Assembly (NCBI GenBank): GCA_028023455.1
Contig: JAQFVV010000064.1
Coordinates: 2,205,825 to 2,269,824 of the forward strand
Length of the DNA stretch: 64,000 bases
DNA from: Epiperipatus broadwayi
Lineage: Eukaryota > Onychophora > Udeonychophora > Euonychophora > Peripatidae
Direction of reading: 5' to 3'
Notes under the pieces: generated by a model
The model's input: the letters and a program-made list of their open reading frames with translations, nothing else
The model's database searches: none
What the model was told of the DNA's origin: nothing
Translations under genes and position numbers: made by a program
Shown here: positions 37,300-49,089 of the stretch, piece by piece
Layout: each line of letters opens with the position of its first letter
Numbering within the stretch: position 1 is the stretch's first letter

Positions 37300-37755
37300 G
37301 ATGGTTTTATGTCTGAAGCGAGTCATTACGGGATCTTTAGCAACAAGGGAATATACACGTAAATGGAAAAATATGGGTGATTTAGTCTGCAAGTTGTGTA
37401 AAGAAGGCATAGAAAATATTAGGCATCTGTTACTTTAATGTAAATGTTTGGAAGCAGAAAGGGTACAAATAATGAAGTTATGGAAGGTTAAATATGAACA
37501 AAGTGATTATTCAGAAAGTGAGTTATTGGTTTTTATGCTAGGTTTGGGAAAAAATAAGGGGGGTTTAGATATGAAGGTCATGGGGTTGACAAAGATTATG
37601 TTGTGGAAATGGGATGGAGCAGATTATGGGAAAACTTAGGGTGGACAATGGAAAAGGAAGGTAAAGTGGCTAACAGGCTTCTCTGGGCATAGATGCTGAG
37701 AGATTCCTGACTCCGTTTAAGGAGAAGTCACAGTACATCACATCACATCATCACG
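37300..37755 (+). pseudogene. LINE 3' end, same family as 3.5-5.6 kb
   Basis: A Cys/His pattern LVCKLCKEGIENIRHLLL-x-C (37384-37445) is followed by the open frame 37448-37639 (VFMLGLGKNKGGLDMKVMG, then KIMLWKWDGADYGK). A 3' untranslated part contains 'gagagattcctgactcc' and ends in CATCACATCACATCATCACG. The minus-strand LINE at 3.5 kb has the same sequence and tail, which fixes the 3' end of this family. It is 5' truncated. Confidence 0.7.
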
Positions 37756-38189
37756 TTAACATTAAATAGATTATTAATATTTGAAAAGGGTGTCAAATCA
37801 GAGATCGAAAAAGGCTTTTAATGTATAAATTTTTTTTTATTGATATTTATATAGCTTTTGTAAAGAATTTATTATTTTCTGATTATTGTTTTATGGAAGA
37901 ACACCTTAAAGATTTTTATTTTTTTCCAAATTTTGATGAGAATATATAATGTAAACCACATTTCTTTCTTTATTTAAAACCACATAGTTTTTTTCTTACT
38001 CTATCCTTTGTGCGTGGTACTACGTACTGTTTTAAAAACTTCTTGTTCAAGAAAGTCATTTGGAACTAAAATTAAATTAATAATAGCTTATATTTTTATA
38101 ATAAGCTTTGGAGGATGTAATTATTTTCAAATATTTTTAAACATCTTAATATTTTTTTCACATACACATGAATATGCTTATATCTATAA

Positions 38190-38335
38190 ATAGATATATA
38201 GATTATAGACAGATAAATAGATAGATAGTTGCAGAGACAGGCAGATATGAAATCAAATATATGTGAGTGTAGATAGACCTGTGGATAGATAGGCAGATAA
38301 ATAGATAATTAGATAGATACATAGATCAATAAATA
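38190..38335. repeat. Imperfect GATA-rich microsatellite
   Basis: Repeated 'gatagatag', 'agataaatag' and 'gatagataggcagataaatag' units, degenerate. Confidence 0.85.
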
Positions 38336-39241
38336 TTGCCCAGTCAGGTCATTGTTCAATATATCTGATAGTTGTTAGGTTGGTGAATCTGTCAGTATAG
38401 TTAGTTTGAACAAAAAGCTGGGACTTATGGTTTTTGCTTAAATATTTATAAATACCAAACTAAGAAATATGATATGAACAAATTATAATACTTGATCATT
38501 GAATATAATAGTGTGCTATTTATTTGACAATTCAATAACATTTTATATATCTGAAATTTTTCATGTTACAGTTTTTTTTTTACACTATTGAGAGCCATAG
38601 TATATAAATACTGTAAAACAGATTTAACCCCCTCCCCCAAAAAAAAAAAAAAAAACGTATCCCAATTTTTTTTATAAAAACCAATAAAAGGTGCTACTAT
38701 ACCATTCAATAAATCAGCTGATCACTGTCTAGCTAATAAGATAGTGAATAATAATATGTATGGTTATCATGAGGGGTGCTAATGTGAAATAAGTAAATCT
38801 CTATTAATAGTGATGAATACATTATTTTACAATAATATTTTTTGTTTTTACTGTCAGTATAATGGAAATCTGTATTAACCTGTGATCTTTACTCACTGAC
38901 AAATAACAGGTGAGTTTTGGCTATCTAGATTACCAGAGGATAGTTTCTTGGAAGTTGTGTGGTTAATAATAGCTCTCATGCTGCTGAAAGTTTTGTAAGC
39001 AATAATGTCTGCATTGATAACTGTTATATCTGATCTTAAAATATATGTATTTAAAGATAAGGTGCACTATCAAACCTTATCCAAAATAATCATTTATATA
39101 CAAAAATATAAAAAAATGTAATATATATATATTAATCGAGGTCTGCATTCCTTTAACTTATATTTATAATTTTATATCCAAATAATAAAATCAATATAGT
39201 AATATAAATTCAAACTTTTAATCCATATAGGAGTGCTTCTA

Positions 39242-39490
<249 letters not shown>

Positions 39491-40882
39491 ATGTTTAGAT
39501 TTTTTTAACCTACTGAAAATAATGATATATCAGCATCAGTGTTTTATGACTATAATAAAAAATATAATTTTGGATTTGATTTTAATTATAAAATTGTAAA
39601 GATATATGTATTTAAAGTAATATTAACAAACCAAAAATAAAGGAGGTGATGCTAATATACAGATATAAAAATGCTTAATAAATCAACAGGCAGCAAATGT
39701 AAAAAGTAATGAATTATGGGAACGCCTAGAAATAGAAAGTGATTGTCTTTGAATTTACGCTTGGTTTTAAAAGTTTTAAACTTAGTTGACAAAGACTACT
39801 TAGATAATTGAAAGTCTCCTATATGGATTAAAGATTTGAATTTATATTACTGTATTTGTTTTATATTTGAATATAAAATTATATATATATATTCCACATT
39901 TATTGTTAAAAGGAGATTGTCATGACAACAGCTTGAGATTGTTAATTATTAAGTATATTGGGATTGTCTAAGAGTTGACTGGTTTGTAATGGTTATATAT
40001 ATATATATATATATGATAAATTTTGATATTCTCAAGGATAAATGATAAATTCATGGTATTATTTCTGGAAGCTTACATATACTAAAAATATAATAGCTAA
40101 ATAGCTGACATTTAAAACAATAACAAGTACTTTCCTCAGAGTTTCTTCTTTCTTAAATTATTAGAATGTATGTGGTGAGATTTAAAATCATAATTTTTTT
40201 CTTTTGTTATTTCCTCTTCATACTTAAATTTTGTTGGTGGAAAAGTTTTAAAAAATATTTTATTCTTCAACAACTTTTTTCAAATATTGTTAATTTTCTT
40301 CAATCACATTTGTCATTTATGTTCTAGGACTTTTTAAAAATCTTTATATTTTTCCTTAGAAATCTCTAGACTTATTGCTCAATTTTTGCCAGAATATGTG
40401 TTTTATTAAAATTGATGTCATGGTTCATTAATTTTATGTGTGAATAAATGTCTAATGAACTAGTTTTTTTTTCTAATTGTCAAAATATGTTTTTTCTTTC
40501 TTGAATTTATTCTACGATTGATCTGTTCATTATATGAAAGTAAACAAACTTCGCATGGAACTTCATATATACCATGACCTACCAAAATAATTTTATCTTT
40601 AGAGCATGAAATTACTTCATTAAATTTTTTAACTGTAATGTAAACTGTGTGGACATTTTTTTCTTCAAAACATTCCCAATTTTATTAGTTACTCCCTTTA
40701 TATATGGAAGAACTGTCTTAATTTCTGATTATCAAAATATTTTCTCTTATATGAAAAAAGCTCTATTAATAATCCTGTGATCAAAACAATTATAAAAAAA
40801 TAACTTTTTAGTTAGTAGCATAGATAATCTTGGTAAAAATTGCTGCACTCGTAATGTCTTTTAGTTCTATCTATCAATACCT

Positions 40883-42060
40883 TTGCCACTGAAAGTAATT
40901 GTACTAGAAGGGATGAGAAAAAAAATATTAAATCTCACAGTGTCACATAGTTTGTCAAAATATCACAAAACAGATATTCCAGTGAGACCAGTTGTAAGTG
41001 CAATTGGTTTAACAACACAGACACTAATTCATTTTCTATCTTCTTTTTTACAGCCACATTTAACCAATATGTCATCTTATGTGAATCATTTTCTTGAACT
41101 TATCAGAGATATTAAATTAACTAAGAATGATATTTTGGTAAGTTTTGATATTATTTCACTTTTATACTAGTGTATCTGTAAAGAAAGCTAATGAAGTTTT
41201 GATAAATACCCAATTACCTGATTTTGTTGTGGATTTGATTGGACACTGCTTATTGAATACATTTTTTATTTCAATAATCAGATGTATAAACAAACATCAG
41301 GTTTAGCTATGGGTTCACCGATTTCAATAGCATTGGCTTCTCTTCTTATGGAAAATATGGAAAAGAAAATTTTAATATCAGCAGTTATAAAACCATATGT
41401 ATAGCTGAGGTATGTTGATGATACCTTTGCTATTTGGTCTCATGGTAAGCATGCTCTTGATGATTTTTTTAATTCCTTAAATGCTTTTCACAACTTCAAA
41501 TTTGCTATGGAAGTAGAAAATAATAACCAAGTTCCATTTTAGATGTTTTAATTGAAAGATAGAATGATGTTTCTTTATCCTATGGTATATAGTCAACAAG
41601 CACACCGTGAGATATGTACATTTTTTTTCATTACTAGCCAACACAATTATTTTCAATTACAAAGGTATTTATAGGTAAAACTAAGTGACTTTCTGGTGAC
41701 AGCCATTTTTACCAATATACCCCTTTTCTAAATAAGTGGTTCTTCATAATGGTATTACATCAAAGGATTATTACTATGGATATATCCTATAACAAGATAA
41801 AAGATTTGGATACTTCAATAATTAAGACAGTCTTCCATATATAAAGGGAGTAAAATTGGGAATGTTTTAAAGGAAAATAATATTTACACAGTTTATATTA
41901 TAGATAAAAAAATTAATGAAATATTTCCACCTCCTAAAAATAAAATTCTTTTGGAATATCATAATTTATATAAAATTCCATATGGAATTTGTTCTTTTGT
42001 ATATTGGACAGATCAATTTTAAAATAAATATAAGAATGTAGTAACACATTTTGGCAGTTA
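40883..42060 (+). pseudogene. Penelope-like RT and nuclease remnant
   Basis: The frame at 40883-41170 has SLSKYHKTDIPVRPVVSAIG, then FLQPHLTNMSSYVNH and NDILVSFDIISL, the PLE fingers and first catalytic block. Later frames give NNQMYKQTSGLAMGSPISI (about 41275-41330), the catalytic LRYVDDTFAIWSHGKH (41407-41450) and FAMEVENNNQVPF. Further down, LYKIPYGICSFVYWTDQF (about 41970-42020) is a decayed GIY-YIG start. There are several stops. The sequence is of a different PLE lineage from the one at 35.4-37.1 kb. Confidence 0.8.
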
Positions 42061-42385
42061 GAGAAAAAAAATCCAATTTATCAGGCATTTATTCAAACAT
42101 AAAATTAACTACATCAATTTTTATAAAACACATATTCTGACAAAAAAAAATGATTAAAAGATGATTGCTAAGGGAAGCTATAGAGATTTTTAAAAGCCTA
42201 AGATCATAAATGAAAGTATGAATTAAAGAAAATTAACAATAATTTGAAAAGCTATTGGGGGATAAAATATTTTTTAAAACTTCTCATCCAATAGAATTTG
42301 AGTATAAGGAGAAAATAACAAAATAAAAGAATAATGCTTTTAAATCTCACCACACACATTCTTATGATTTGAAAAAGAAGAATTT

Positions 42386-42419
42386 CTGAGGAAAGTACTT
42401 GTTAATGTGCTGAAACATC
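42386..42419 (+). ncRNA. Hammerhead-like motif in PLE 3' region
   Basis: CTGAGGA (42386-42392), a five-pair stem AGTAC/GTGCT with an eight-base loop, GAAA (42412-42415), then C-ATC. The inverted copy on the left arm (minus, from 40139) has the same core and stem region with GTC at the cleavage position but a damaged GAAA. Stem I is not clear, so the call is tentative. Confidence 0.35.
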
Positions 42420-42984
42420 AGCTATTTAGCTATTATATTTTTATTACATGAAGTTCCAGAAAGAATACTATGATTTTATATATGATAATTTTTATATATA
42501 TTAAAAGTTTGATTTTAATGAAAACTAAAATTTAACTTTTTAAAACTATAACACAAAAATATAAAACTAAGCTATCTTAATAAAAAGTTCCCAGATCATT
42601 GATTTAACCATATCTTATTCTCAACTTCTGCTTTCTCATTTACAAATTATTTTTAATCTTAATGCTAAATTCTGATTCTCTATCATATTGATGACTAAGG
42701 TTTATCTTATAAAAACAGAAACAAAGGTAAGCTAATAAAAGGCAATTTACTCCTACTTGGTGCCAAGTTCTAATTATTTTTCTGAATCATACTAAGCATT
42801 AGCAAACTTATCCTGCTAAAATCATTTTATTTCTATTTTCTTGCTAGGAAATGATATTTGTGTTGTCAATTTTATATTTTAAATATTTCAGTCTCACCGT
42901 GAAAAGAATTTTAAAAACATACAAATAAAAATCACTTTAAACATCACATAATCAGCATTTATTATGTTTACACGAGCTGTCAAT

Positions 42985-43278
42985 ACAGTAGCAACTCTCA
43001 CCATACAGTAGTACCACCTAGTGTAAACCATAGTAATCAACATATCTAGAAGCTTTGTGCATCAAAATCTTTATTTAGTGCCTATTCATCCATATCTCTA
43101 AACTAGTTTCTAGCTTATGACTCCTCACTGATGGAAATGATAAGCTAAAAGTTAGTTTAAGAATATTGGATGAATGGGCACTAGATAGGGATTTTGATGC
43201 ATTTACCTTATAGCATTTACTGATTACTATGACTTGCACTGGGTGGCAGTAAGATATGGATAAAGTAGCTACTGTTTA
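42985..43278. mobile_element. Diverged fold-back element related to 8.36-8.75 kb
   Basis: The arms pair from 'acagtagc' (42985) to 'gctactgt' (43278). Shared family strings are 'catagtaatca', 'tagtgcctattcatcc', 'ctcctcactgatgg' and 'gcactagatagggattttgatgc'. The hammerhead core is decayed (CTGATGG; GAAACTAGTT on the other arm). No clear target duplication was found. Confidence 0.65.
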
Positions 43279-43438
43279 AAAATTACTTTAGTTTTACCCT
43301 TTTATATAGAAATTATTTTCTCTCTAATTTTTATTTTATATATCCTACGTCATCCAATGATGCTTGTAATTTTCATTGCATTTGTTGACAGCTTTACAGC
43401 TTTTAACATTTTGATTATTTATACAACAATGTTAATTA

Positions 43439-43872
43439 TAAATTTATTTAATGCACATTGATTACGTAAGTAATATTTACTAAGGCAATAAACCTTTAAG
43501 CATATGTGCTTGAAAATATGAAGGTAGGGACCTCTACAGGTCTTAATACTCTTTGGAAGAAAAGAGGGGAACCTTCTTTATTTCAACCTACTTTCTATAT
43601 AAATAGGTGAAGCTGAAGCAATGTAAATCAAAAGATTTCGTGAGTACTAATGGGTCATAGGAATTGTGGACTTAATCAGTGAAGTATTGAATAGTTTCAC
43701 GCACTCAGTTCTAACTGCTTCAGCTTCACCTATTTATATAGAAAGTAGGTTGAAGTAAACAAGGGTTTCCCTCATTTCTTCCAAAGAGTAAGCTTGTGGT
43801 TTAGACCTGTAGAGGTCCTACCATAGTATTTTCAAGCGCACATTCTTAAAGGTTAATTGCCTTAGTAAATAT
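43439..43872. mobile_element. Fold-back element with 17-bp target duplication
   Basis: Arms of about 155 bases (43471-43625 and 43718-43874) pair around a loop of about 92 bases. The unit is flanked by 17 identical bases, 'tacaacaatgttaatta', at 43422-43438 and 43873-43889. It shares no obvious sequence with the hammerhead fold-backs. It is non-coding. Its duplication length fits retrotransposition. Confidence 0.7.
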
Positions 43873-43889
43873 TACAACAATGTTAATTA

Positions 43890-44449
43890 ACTTTATAATA
43901 CTAAGTTTTAGACTACAGTTAGAATTATTATGCATATGCAATACAAGAATTAAAATAAGATCAGTACAGATTACTTTCACGTCTAGTACAATATTTGGCT
44001 ATGTAAACTAAATTAGTAATTTGAAAAGGATTACTGAATGACTTCCTTATTTTTTTTTTCTTGATTCCATTTTAAAACTTTTTCTGTCTCACTGAAAGCA
44101 TAAACAATTGTAAAGATCAAGTTAATTTCACTTTTTTTATTTGGTAAATTATTTATTTTTTGAAATAATTTATCTTTATTATATAAATTAAAATTTAGTA
44201 GGAAAAAATTGGGTTGTATCATTTGCTCACACTATAAGCATTCGTTGATAACCTTTTAAATAAGAATGCATAAATTACCATTCACAAAGCAATAATTGAA
44301 TCCGTATCTAGATCTTTTGTGAAATGGCTAACAGAAAATAAATTTTACAATTGATTGGGAGAAAAAGTTGTGTTTAATTCATATTCGAAGTTGGAATATT
44401 GATTTATATTAATCACTACAGAATGAGATTTTTACGTATACATATATAT
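43890..44449. other. Non-coding AT-rich stretch
   Basis: No gene recognised; one 63-codon minus frame (44031-44222) is compositionally biased. Confidence 0.5.
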
Positions 44450-44459
44450 AAATATGAAT

Positions 44460-44570
44460 TTTTAGTCTTGTATTGGTGGACGAGATGTCAGCGCGACTGC
44501 CTGGCAGTTGCCCGGGTTGCGGGTTCGCGTCCCGGCCGATGCTATGACACTTAAAATAATAATAATAATA
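44460..44570 (+). mobile_element. tRNA-derived SINE, copy 1
   Basis: A compact GC-rich block has a B box GGTTCGCGTCC (44522-44532) and ends GATGCTATGACACTT followed by an (AAT)n tail. Ten-base target duplications 'aaatatgaat' lie at 44450-44459 and 44571-44580. Other copies are at 46662-46745 and 59497-59591. Confidence 0.82.
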
Positions 44571-45078
44571 AAATATGAATATTTTATAATATATATATTT
44601 GACTATTAATAATGTTTATTTTTTTTTTTTTTAGAAATCAGGATAGCAGAAAGGAAATGTCTATCAATTCAAGATTTCGCTTTCATAATGGCGTAATATT
44701 ATCACAATTATAACAATTTATATTGTTTCTATATTACTTAATTTAAGAAAATGAATAAATATTTGTCTAAAAATAATTGTTTTTCGGAAATTACAGCAAT
44801 TAATAGAGTTGAAATTAATAATTTGAATTTATTTATAGAGTCGACATTTTATATAGAAATATTTTAAGGATATGTTTTGTTTTTATTTATTTAAAGAATT
44901 AGACCTGAATAAAAAATGTATATTTAAATTTATTAGAACAAGTCATTTTTATACTGGTCATAGATATGTTAAATCTTTTCGAATTAACAATGAGTGAATG
45001 AATACGGTTGAGGCTTTTATGCTACTAGTAAAGAAGTCAGGTTTTTTTGTCATAATATCATCACTTTTTACTTTACAT

Positions 45079-45385
45079 CAGTGGTAGTCAATCTGGTCCC
45101 TACCTCCCACTAGTGTGTGTTCCAGCCTTCATGGTGGGCAGTATGGGTTTTGTCCGACACTGAAGCACTTTTTTAAAAAAAATTTAATTGACGTTTTAAA
45201 AAAATTTCATAGAGATTTATATGCTTTAGCTTACTGTAACTCTGCTTTATAAATTTTATAAAGTAAAGTTACTTCCCTACTTTGTAAATCACCGTTACTG
45301 TTGGAACCGGTGGGCAGTTAGAAAATTTTACTACTAACAGAGATACAAAAGTGGGCAGTAGGTATAAAAAGTTTGACTATTCCTG
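45079..45385. mobile_element. hAT-type MITE
   Basis: A 307-base non-coding element has inverted ends beginning CAGTGGTAGTCAA-CT and CAGGAATAGTCAAACT and eight-base duplications 'ctttacat' at 45071-45078 and 45386-45393. CAG termini and an 8-bp duplication are hallmarks of the hAT superfamily. It would depend on a transposase from elsewhere. Confidence 0.88.
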
Positions 45386-45393
45386 CTTTACAT

Positions 45394-46661
45394 TATTAAG
45401 AAATATATTAAATTATTAACCTGAATGTGGATTTTATGTTATTTTTAATTATTAAGGTTGTTTATAAAAAAGCAATCACTTATACACAATAAATCACTAT
45501 ATATGTTTTATGTCAAACGTTAGAATGGTGGACTTCAGAAGTAAATGTTTATGGATATTCTCTCAAATTCTGTCATTTCCACTTCTCAAACTAAATTCAT
45601 TATCAATGAATATTATTTTGTAATTACAAAACAATAAAGAATATTTTAGAAGTTTTTATCATCAGATATGTTAAGATGTCAAGGTAAGCAATAAGACAAC
45701 ATCCATAGAAGCATATCACTTCTCCAAAATTACTAAAGGTTGCATTGCATTACAATTGAATTTTATTTGTAATAGTCATTGCACTGCCATAAAAATACGA
45801 CAAAACCAGAATAAACTAAGAGGTCATTCTTTATCCAAAAGTAGTAACATATTTATTGATCACTAATAAATCACTACCTAGATCGACCTAGTATTACCAC
45901 AACAAAATCTTTAGACAAAAGCTGAGCTGAAAAAAATGTAAGTTTTACAAAGATTAGGTATGAATCAAAAAGTCATGTACATAATTGAATGGTTTATTGT
46001 TCAAGAGTTCAACTTAAAGTCAGTCTTTATATATTGTACATTGCAATACAGTCTGTGCACATAAGAACACATTAAGCTTATTTGGATAAATCCATAAAAA
46101 TGTTCTAAGGTATTTAATCACTGTAATAATTATATATATATATATTTATCATGATTTTATACAATAATTATTTATTGTTATTTTTTAAAAGGATAAAATT
46201 TACTTTCATTAAAAAGGTACATCCAATCTCAAACAGAATTCCACATAAATGCACTCATCTTAACCCATTATCTTTTGTTCCTGCCTACTTGTAACCTGAT
46301 CTTTGGGTTACAATAAATATTTGACACTCTGCAGAATATGAAAATATATTTACATGTCTTTATTATAAGTATATCTAAACGTCTGGGCTTGCTAGACATT
46401 TTTATTTCTTCGGGTGAATACACTCAATCAACAACTATTACAGTGCCTTCTCATTAATCCTTCACAAAATGATCAGAACTGTCATTAATTTGGTATACAA
46501 AAAACTCAATCATGGTATTGCATAATTTAATTACTTATTGAATTGTTGAAGTGTAAGAATGAGAATTAAAGCATAGGTTAAAGTGATAATAATATAAATG
46601 CATCAATATTCTTTCCCTTCAAATGACGAAATGTACCAAACTGTAAGCTTACAAATAAAGA
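45394..46661. other. Non-coding AT-rich stretch
   Basis: No gene, RNA or repeat family recognised. Confidence 0.5.
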
Positions 46662-46745
46662 TATTTTTTTTTAAGTGTCATAGCATCGGCCGGGACGCGA
46701 ACCCACAACCCGGGCAACTGCCTGCAAGTGCAAGGCAGTCGGGAT
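46662..46745 (-). mobile_element. tRNA-derived SINE, copy 2
   Basis: On the minus strand the block has B box GGGTTCGCGTCCCGG and the same GATGCTATGACACTT end with an A-rich tail. It carries a small duplication in the middle compared with copy 1. Target duplications are not clear. Confidence 0.75.
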
Positions 46746-46972
46746 AACACATTTAATATGGAATAAATTAATACAATGTAATGGTTTAAACAAAACATCC
46801 ATTACACTCTATTTTCATAATACTAAAAAATATTTATTTTTTCTCCTCTCCTTTGTGACGACTGAGTATTTTTTTTAATTATATCACATGTTAGAAAAAA
46901 TAATAATCAAATAAAACCTCCAAAAACACACACAGTATTACACTTAATATAAATGCACAGATATATATATAT

Positions 46973-49089
46973 TGTAACGAGCATAGACGTTCATTACATT
47001 GTTTTTTTTTTTTAAATTTATTAAACATGAAAGTAAATTAAAAAGTTCGCATTTAAAAATTTTCTTTAAGAATTAAAAATTGAAATTAAATATCATCTTA
47101 AACTCTTATATATTAAATCGCATAGATAATGAAAAATTATTAAAATAAAACTTTATTAAAGAAAAAGTATTTTAAAACTAAATTTTAAAAAGATTTGGAG
47201 ATGAAATTATATCTTTAAATTTATCTTTAAATATATTTTTGATTTGGAAAACAGGTTAATTAATCAGAAATGGAAATGATTGTTAATTAGTTAAATGTAA
47301 ACCAGCCTTCGGCATTTAAATGTAAAAACCCGTCAGTAGGAAAACAATAGAAAGGTTAGCAAATAAGAAGAAATCCCTATGGATCGGCCGCGAAAGGCCG
47401 CACGGTGACGTAATGTAAATTCAATCCTTCCATTAATATAAAGGAAAATTTGGAATATTAATCAGTGACTGGAAATTGATTATTACGTGTGACTATATGA
47501 TGTGGCGAGTTGGAGGAATTGACAGCGCCGTCTTCTTTCAGCTGTTAAAGAAAGGAGAAATGAACACGTTCCTACATGAGGACCAACTAAATTAAAAAAC
47601 CCCGAATGAATAAATAAAACTCGGCTAAGTATCCAATATCTTCAGGATGGCGTGGGTTTCCGTTCAAACTTACAAATGACAGATAAAGATGAACGTTTAA
47701 AACCGTAGAACTTTCAATTAATGAACATTAAGTTAAAACTTTTCGTATTTAAAATAATTGCATTAGTTTCCTATCTGACTAAAGTAGTTAAAATGTTATT
47801 TGATGTATTTTTTTATTTATTTATGTAAAATCATCTCCATTTATTTATTTTTTATTCTTTAAGTTTTTATCTGTTTTTTTTGTTCAGTTAAATTAATTAT
47901 ATAAATGTTAAACTTAAGTGGGGCGTGAATGGCTGTATAGATTTGTAAAGTTATATTAGGGGAGGGTAATCTTAGGTTATTTGTTTCGTGGTTAAATTGG
48001 GTCAATGGATTGGATATATTGGTGTGATTAGTAGTGTAATATTGATCTACGGGCAGAATCTCCCCTTCCGTTTGCCTATGGAAGGAATTATAAGTCGGAT
48101 ACTAGTTCCTTTCTATGGAGTTTTTGTTTTATTGCTCTTCTTTGCAGATAGATGTAATATTCCTATCTCATAAGAGGCATTTCCTTTTAACCTTTTGTGC
48201 TGCCGATTTTATTCATTGAATACATGATGTATCAGATGAATTGATGCCAGTTTGACTACAATTTTAGCTAAGGTTAAATAGGGATAGAATGTTTATTTTG
48301 AAAAGAAAATTTATGTGGTCTATTCATACTCGATCCTAAATAAAAATGCATTAAATTTAAGTTGTTTATAGACGCTTGCATGGATTGTTTATCGGTTAAC
48401 TATGTTTTGCGTTTCATATTTGATCAAAATATATAGACATTCGATAAATAATGATACCTCACGGTGGTATCTAAAATGTATTTATTCGGATGTCTTTTAA
48501 GTTATTGGTGACAATGCAAGTATCTTATGGTGAATACTATTGGGTTACTATAAATTTCCCTCCCAATTGTCAGTAATCAATGATTTTATATTTTGATCGT
48601 TTATGTTTACTTTGAAATGTTTTTAACCGTGTAATCTATGTAACCGATCTATAGCAACATATTAAAACAAGCTTTTATAATCCCATCTGTGCGAACTTAA
48701 TTAAAATGTAAACTTATAATATAATAGAAATTAAAATGTAAATTAAAATCTAAGGTAAAGTTAAAAATAATGTTAAAATGTAAAACTAATACTAAAATAA
48801 TTTTAAATCTTATATATATGTGCATAAATAAATGTTTGTATGTTAATTACTGGCAGTGGCTTATTTTATTCCTTTTTTTTATATACTCTTAGATTATCTT
48901 ATTAAATCTCTGCTATTCCACTGAGCTAGTGACATGGGCTAACGACCGGAATCAAAATTTAAAAAAAAAAAAAAAAATTTTTTTTTTTGACTTACGTATC
49001 TGCCTACTTTATAAATTTTTCTAGGTTCAAATGCCTAGATGGCGCCCCGTAGTGCAGTTTACGTTAAGTCTTTTCTCCGGATCGTTACA
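46973..49089. mobile_element. Solo LTR, 2.1 kb
   Basis: The block begins TGTAACGA and ends ATCGTTACA (TG...CA with 7-base inverted ends) and sits in ATAT sequence on both sides. It has no internal coding. A related block lies at 55570-56972. Shared strings include 'aaccagcc', 'gtgaatggct', 'cttaggttatttgtttcg', 'gttaaattgggtcaatggattgga' (split by small differences) and 'tttctatggagttttt'. The 61-codon frame at 47988 is not preserved. Orientation is unknown. Confidence 0.7.

Larger units (their letters stand above)
40020..42476 (+). mobile_element. Penelope-like element with inverted 3' arms
   Basis: A central RT region is bounded by inverted copies of the same 3' sequence. The left arm, about 40030-40850, reads on minus; the right arm, about 41690-42476, reads on plus. 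Matched landmarks are 'cttccatatataaagggagta', 'aaaattgggaatgtttt', 'aaatatttttt-aaaact', 'aaatctcaccaca' and 'gaggaaagtacttgtta'. A 12-base direct repeat 'tatatatgataa' flanks the unit (40008-40019 and 42477-42488); it is AT-rich, so only suggestive as a target duplication. This layout matches the inverted partial copies described for Penelope elements. Confidence 0.75.

Noticed and set aside
43600-43740. CTGAAGC...GTGAAAC in the 43.4-kb fold-back as a hammerhead
   Set aside because: The last core A is C, and the stem does not sit directly between the two conserved boxes.
44476-44555. Possible tRNA gene because of a good B box
   Set aside because: No complete cloverleaf. Three dispersed copies, two with target duplications and A-rich tails, show a SINE.
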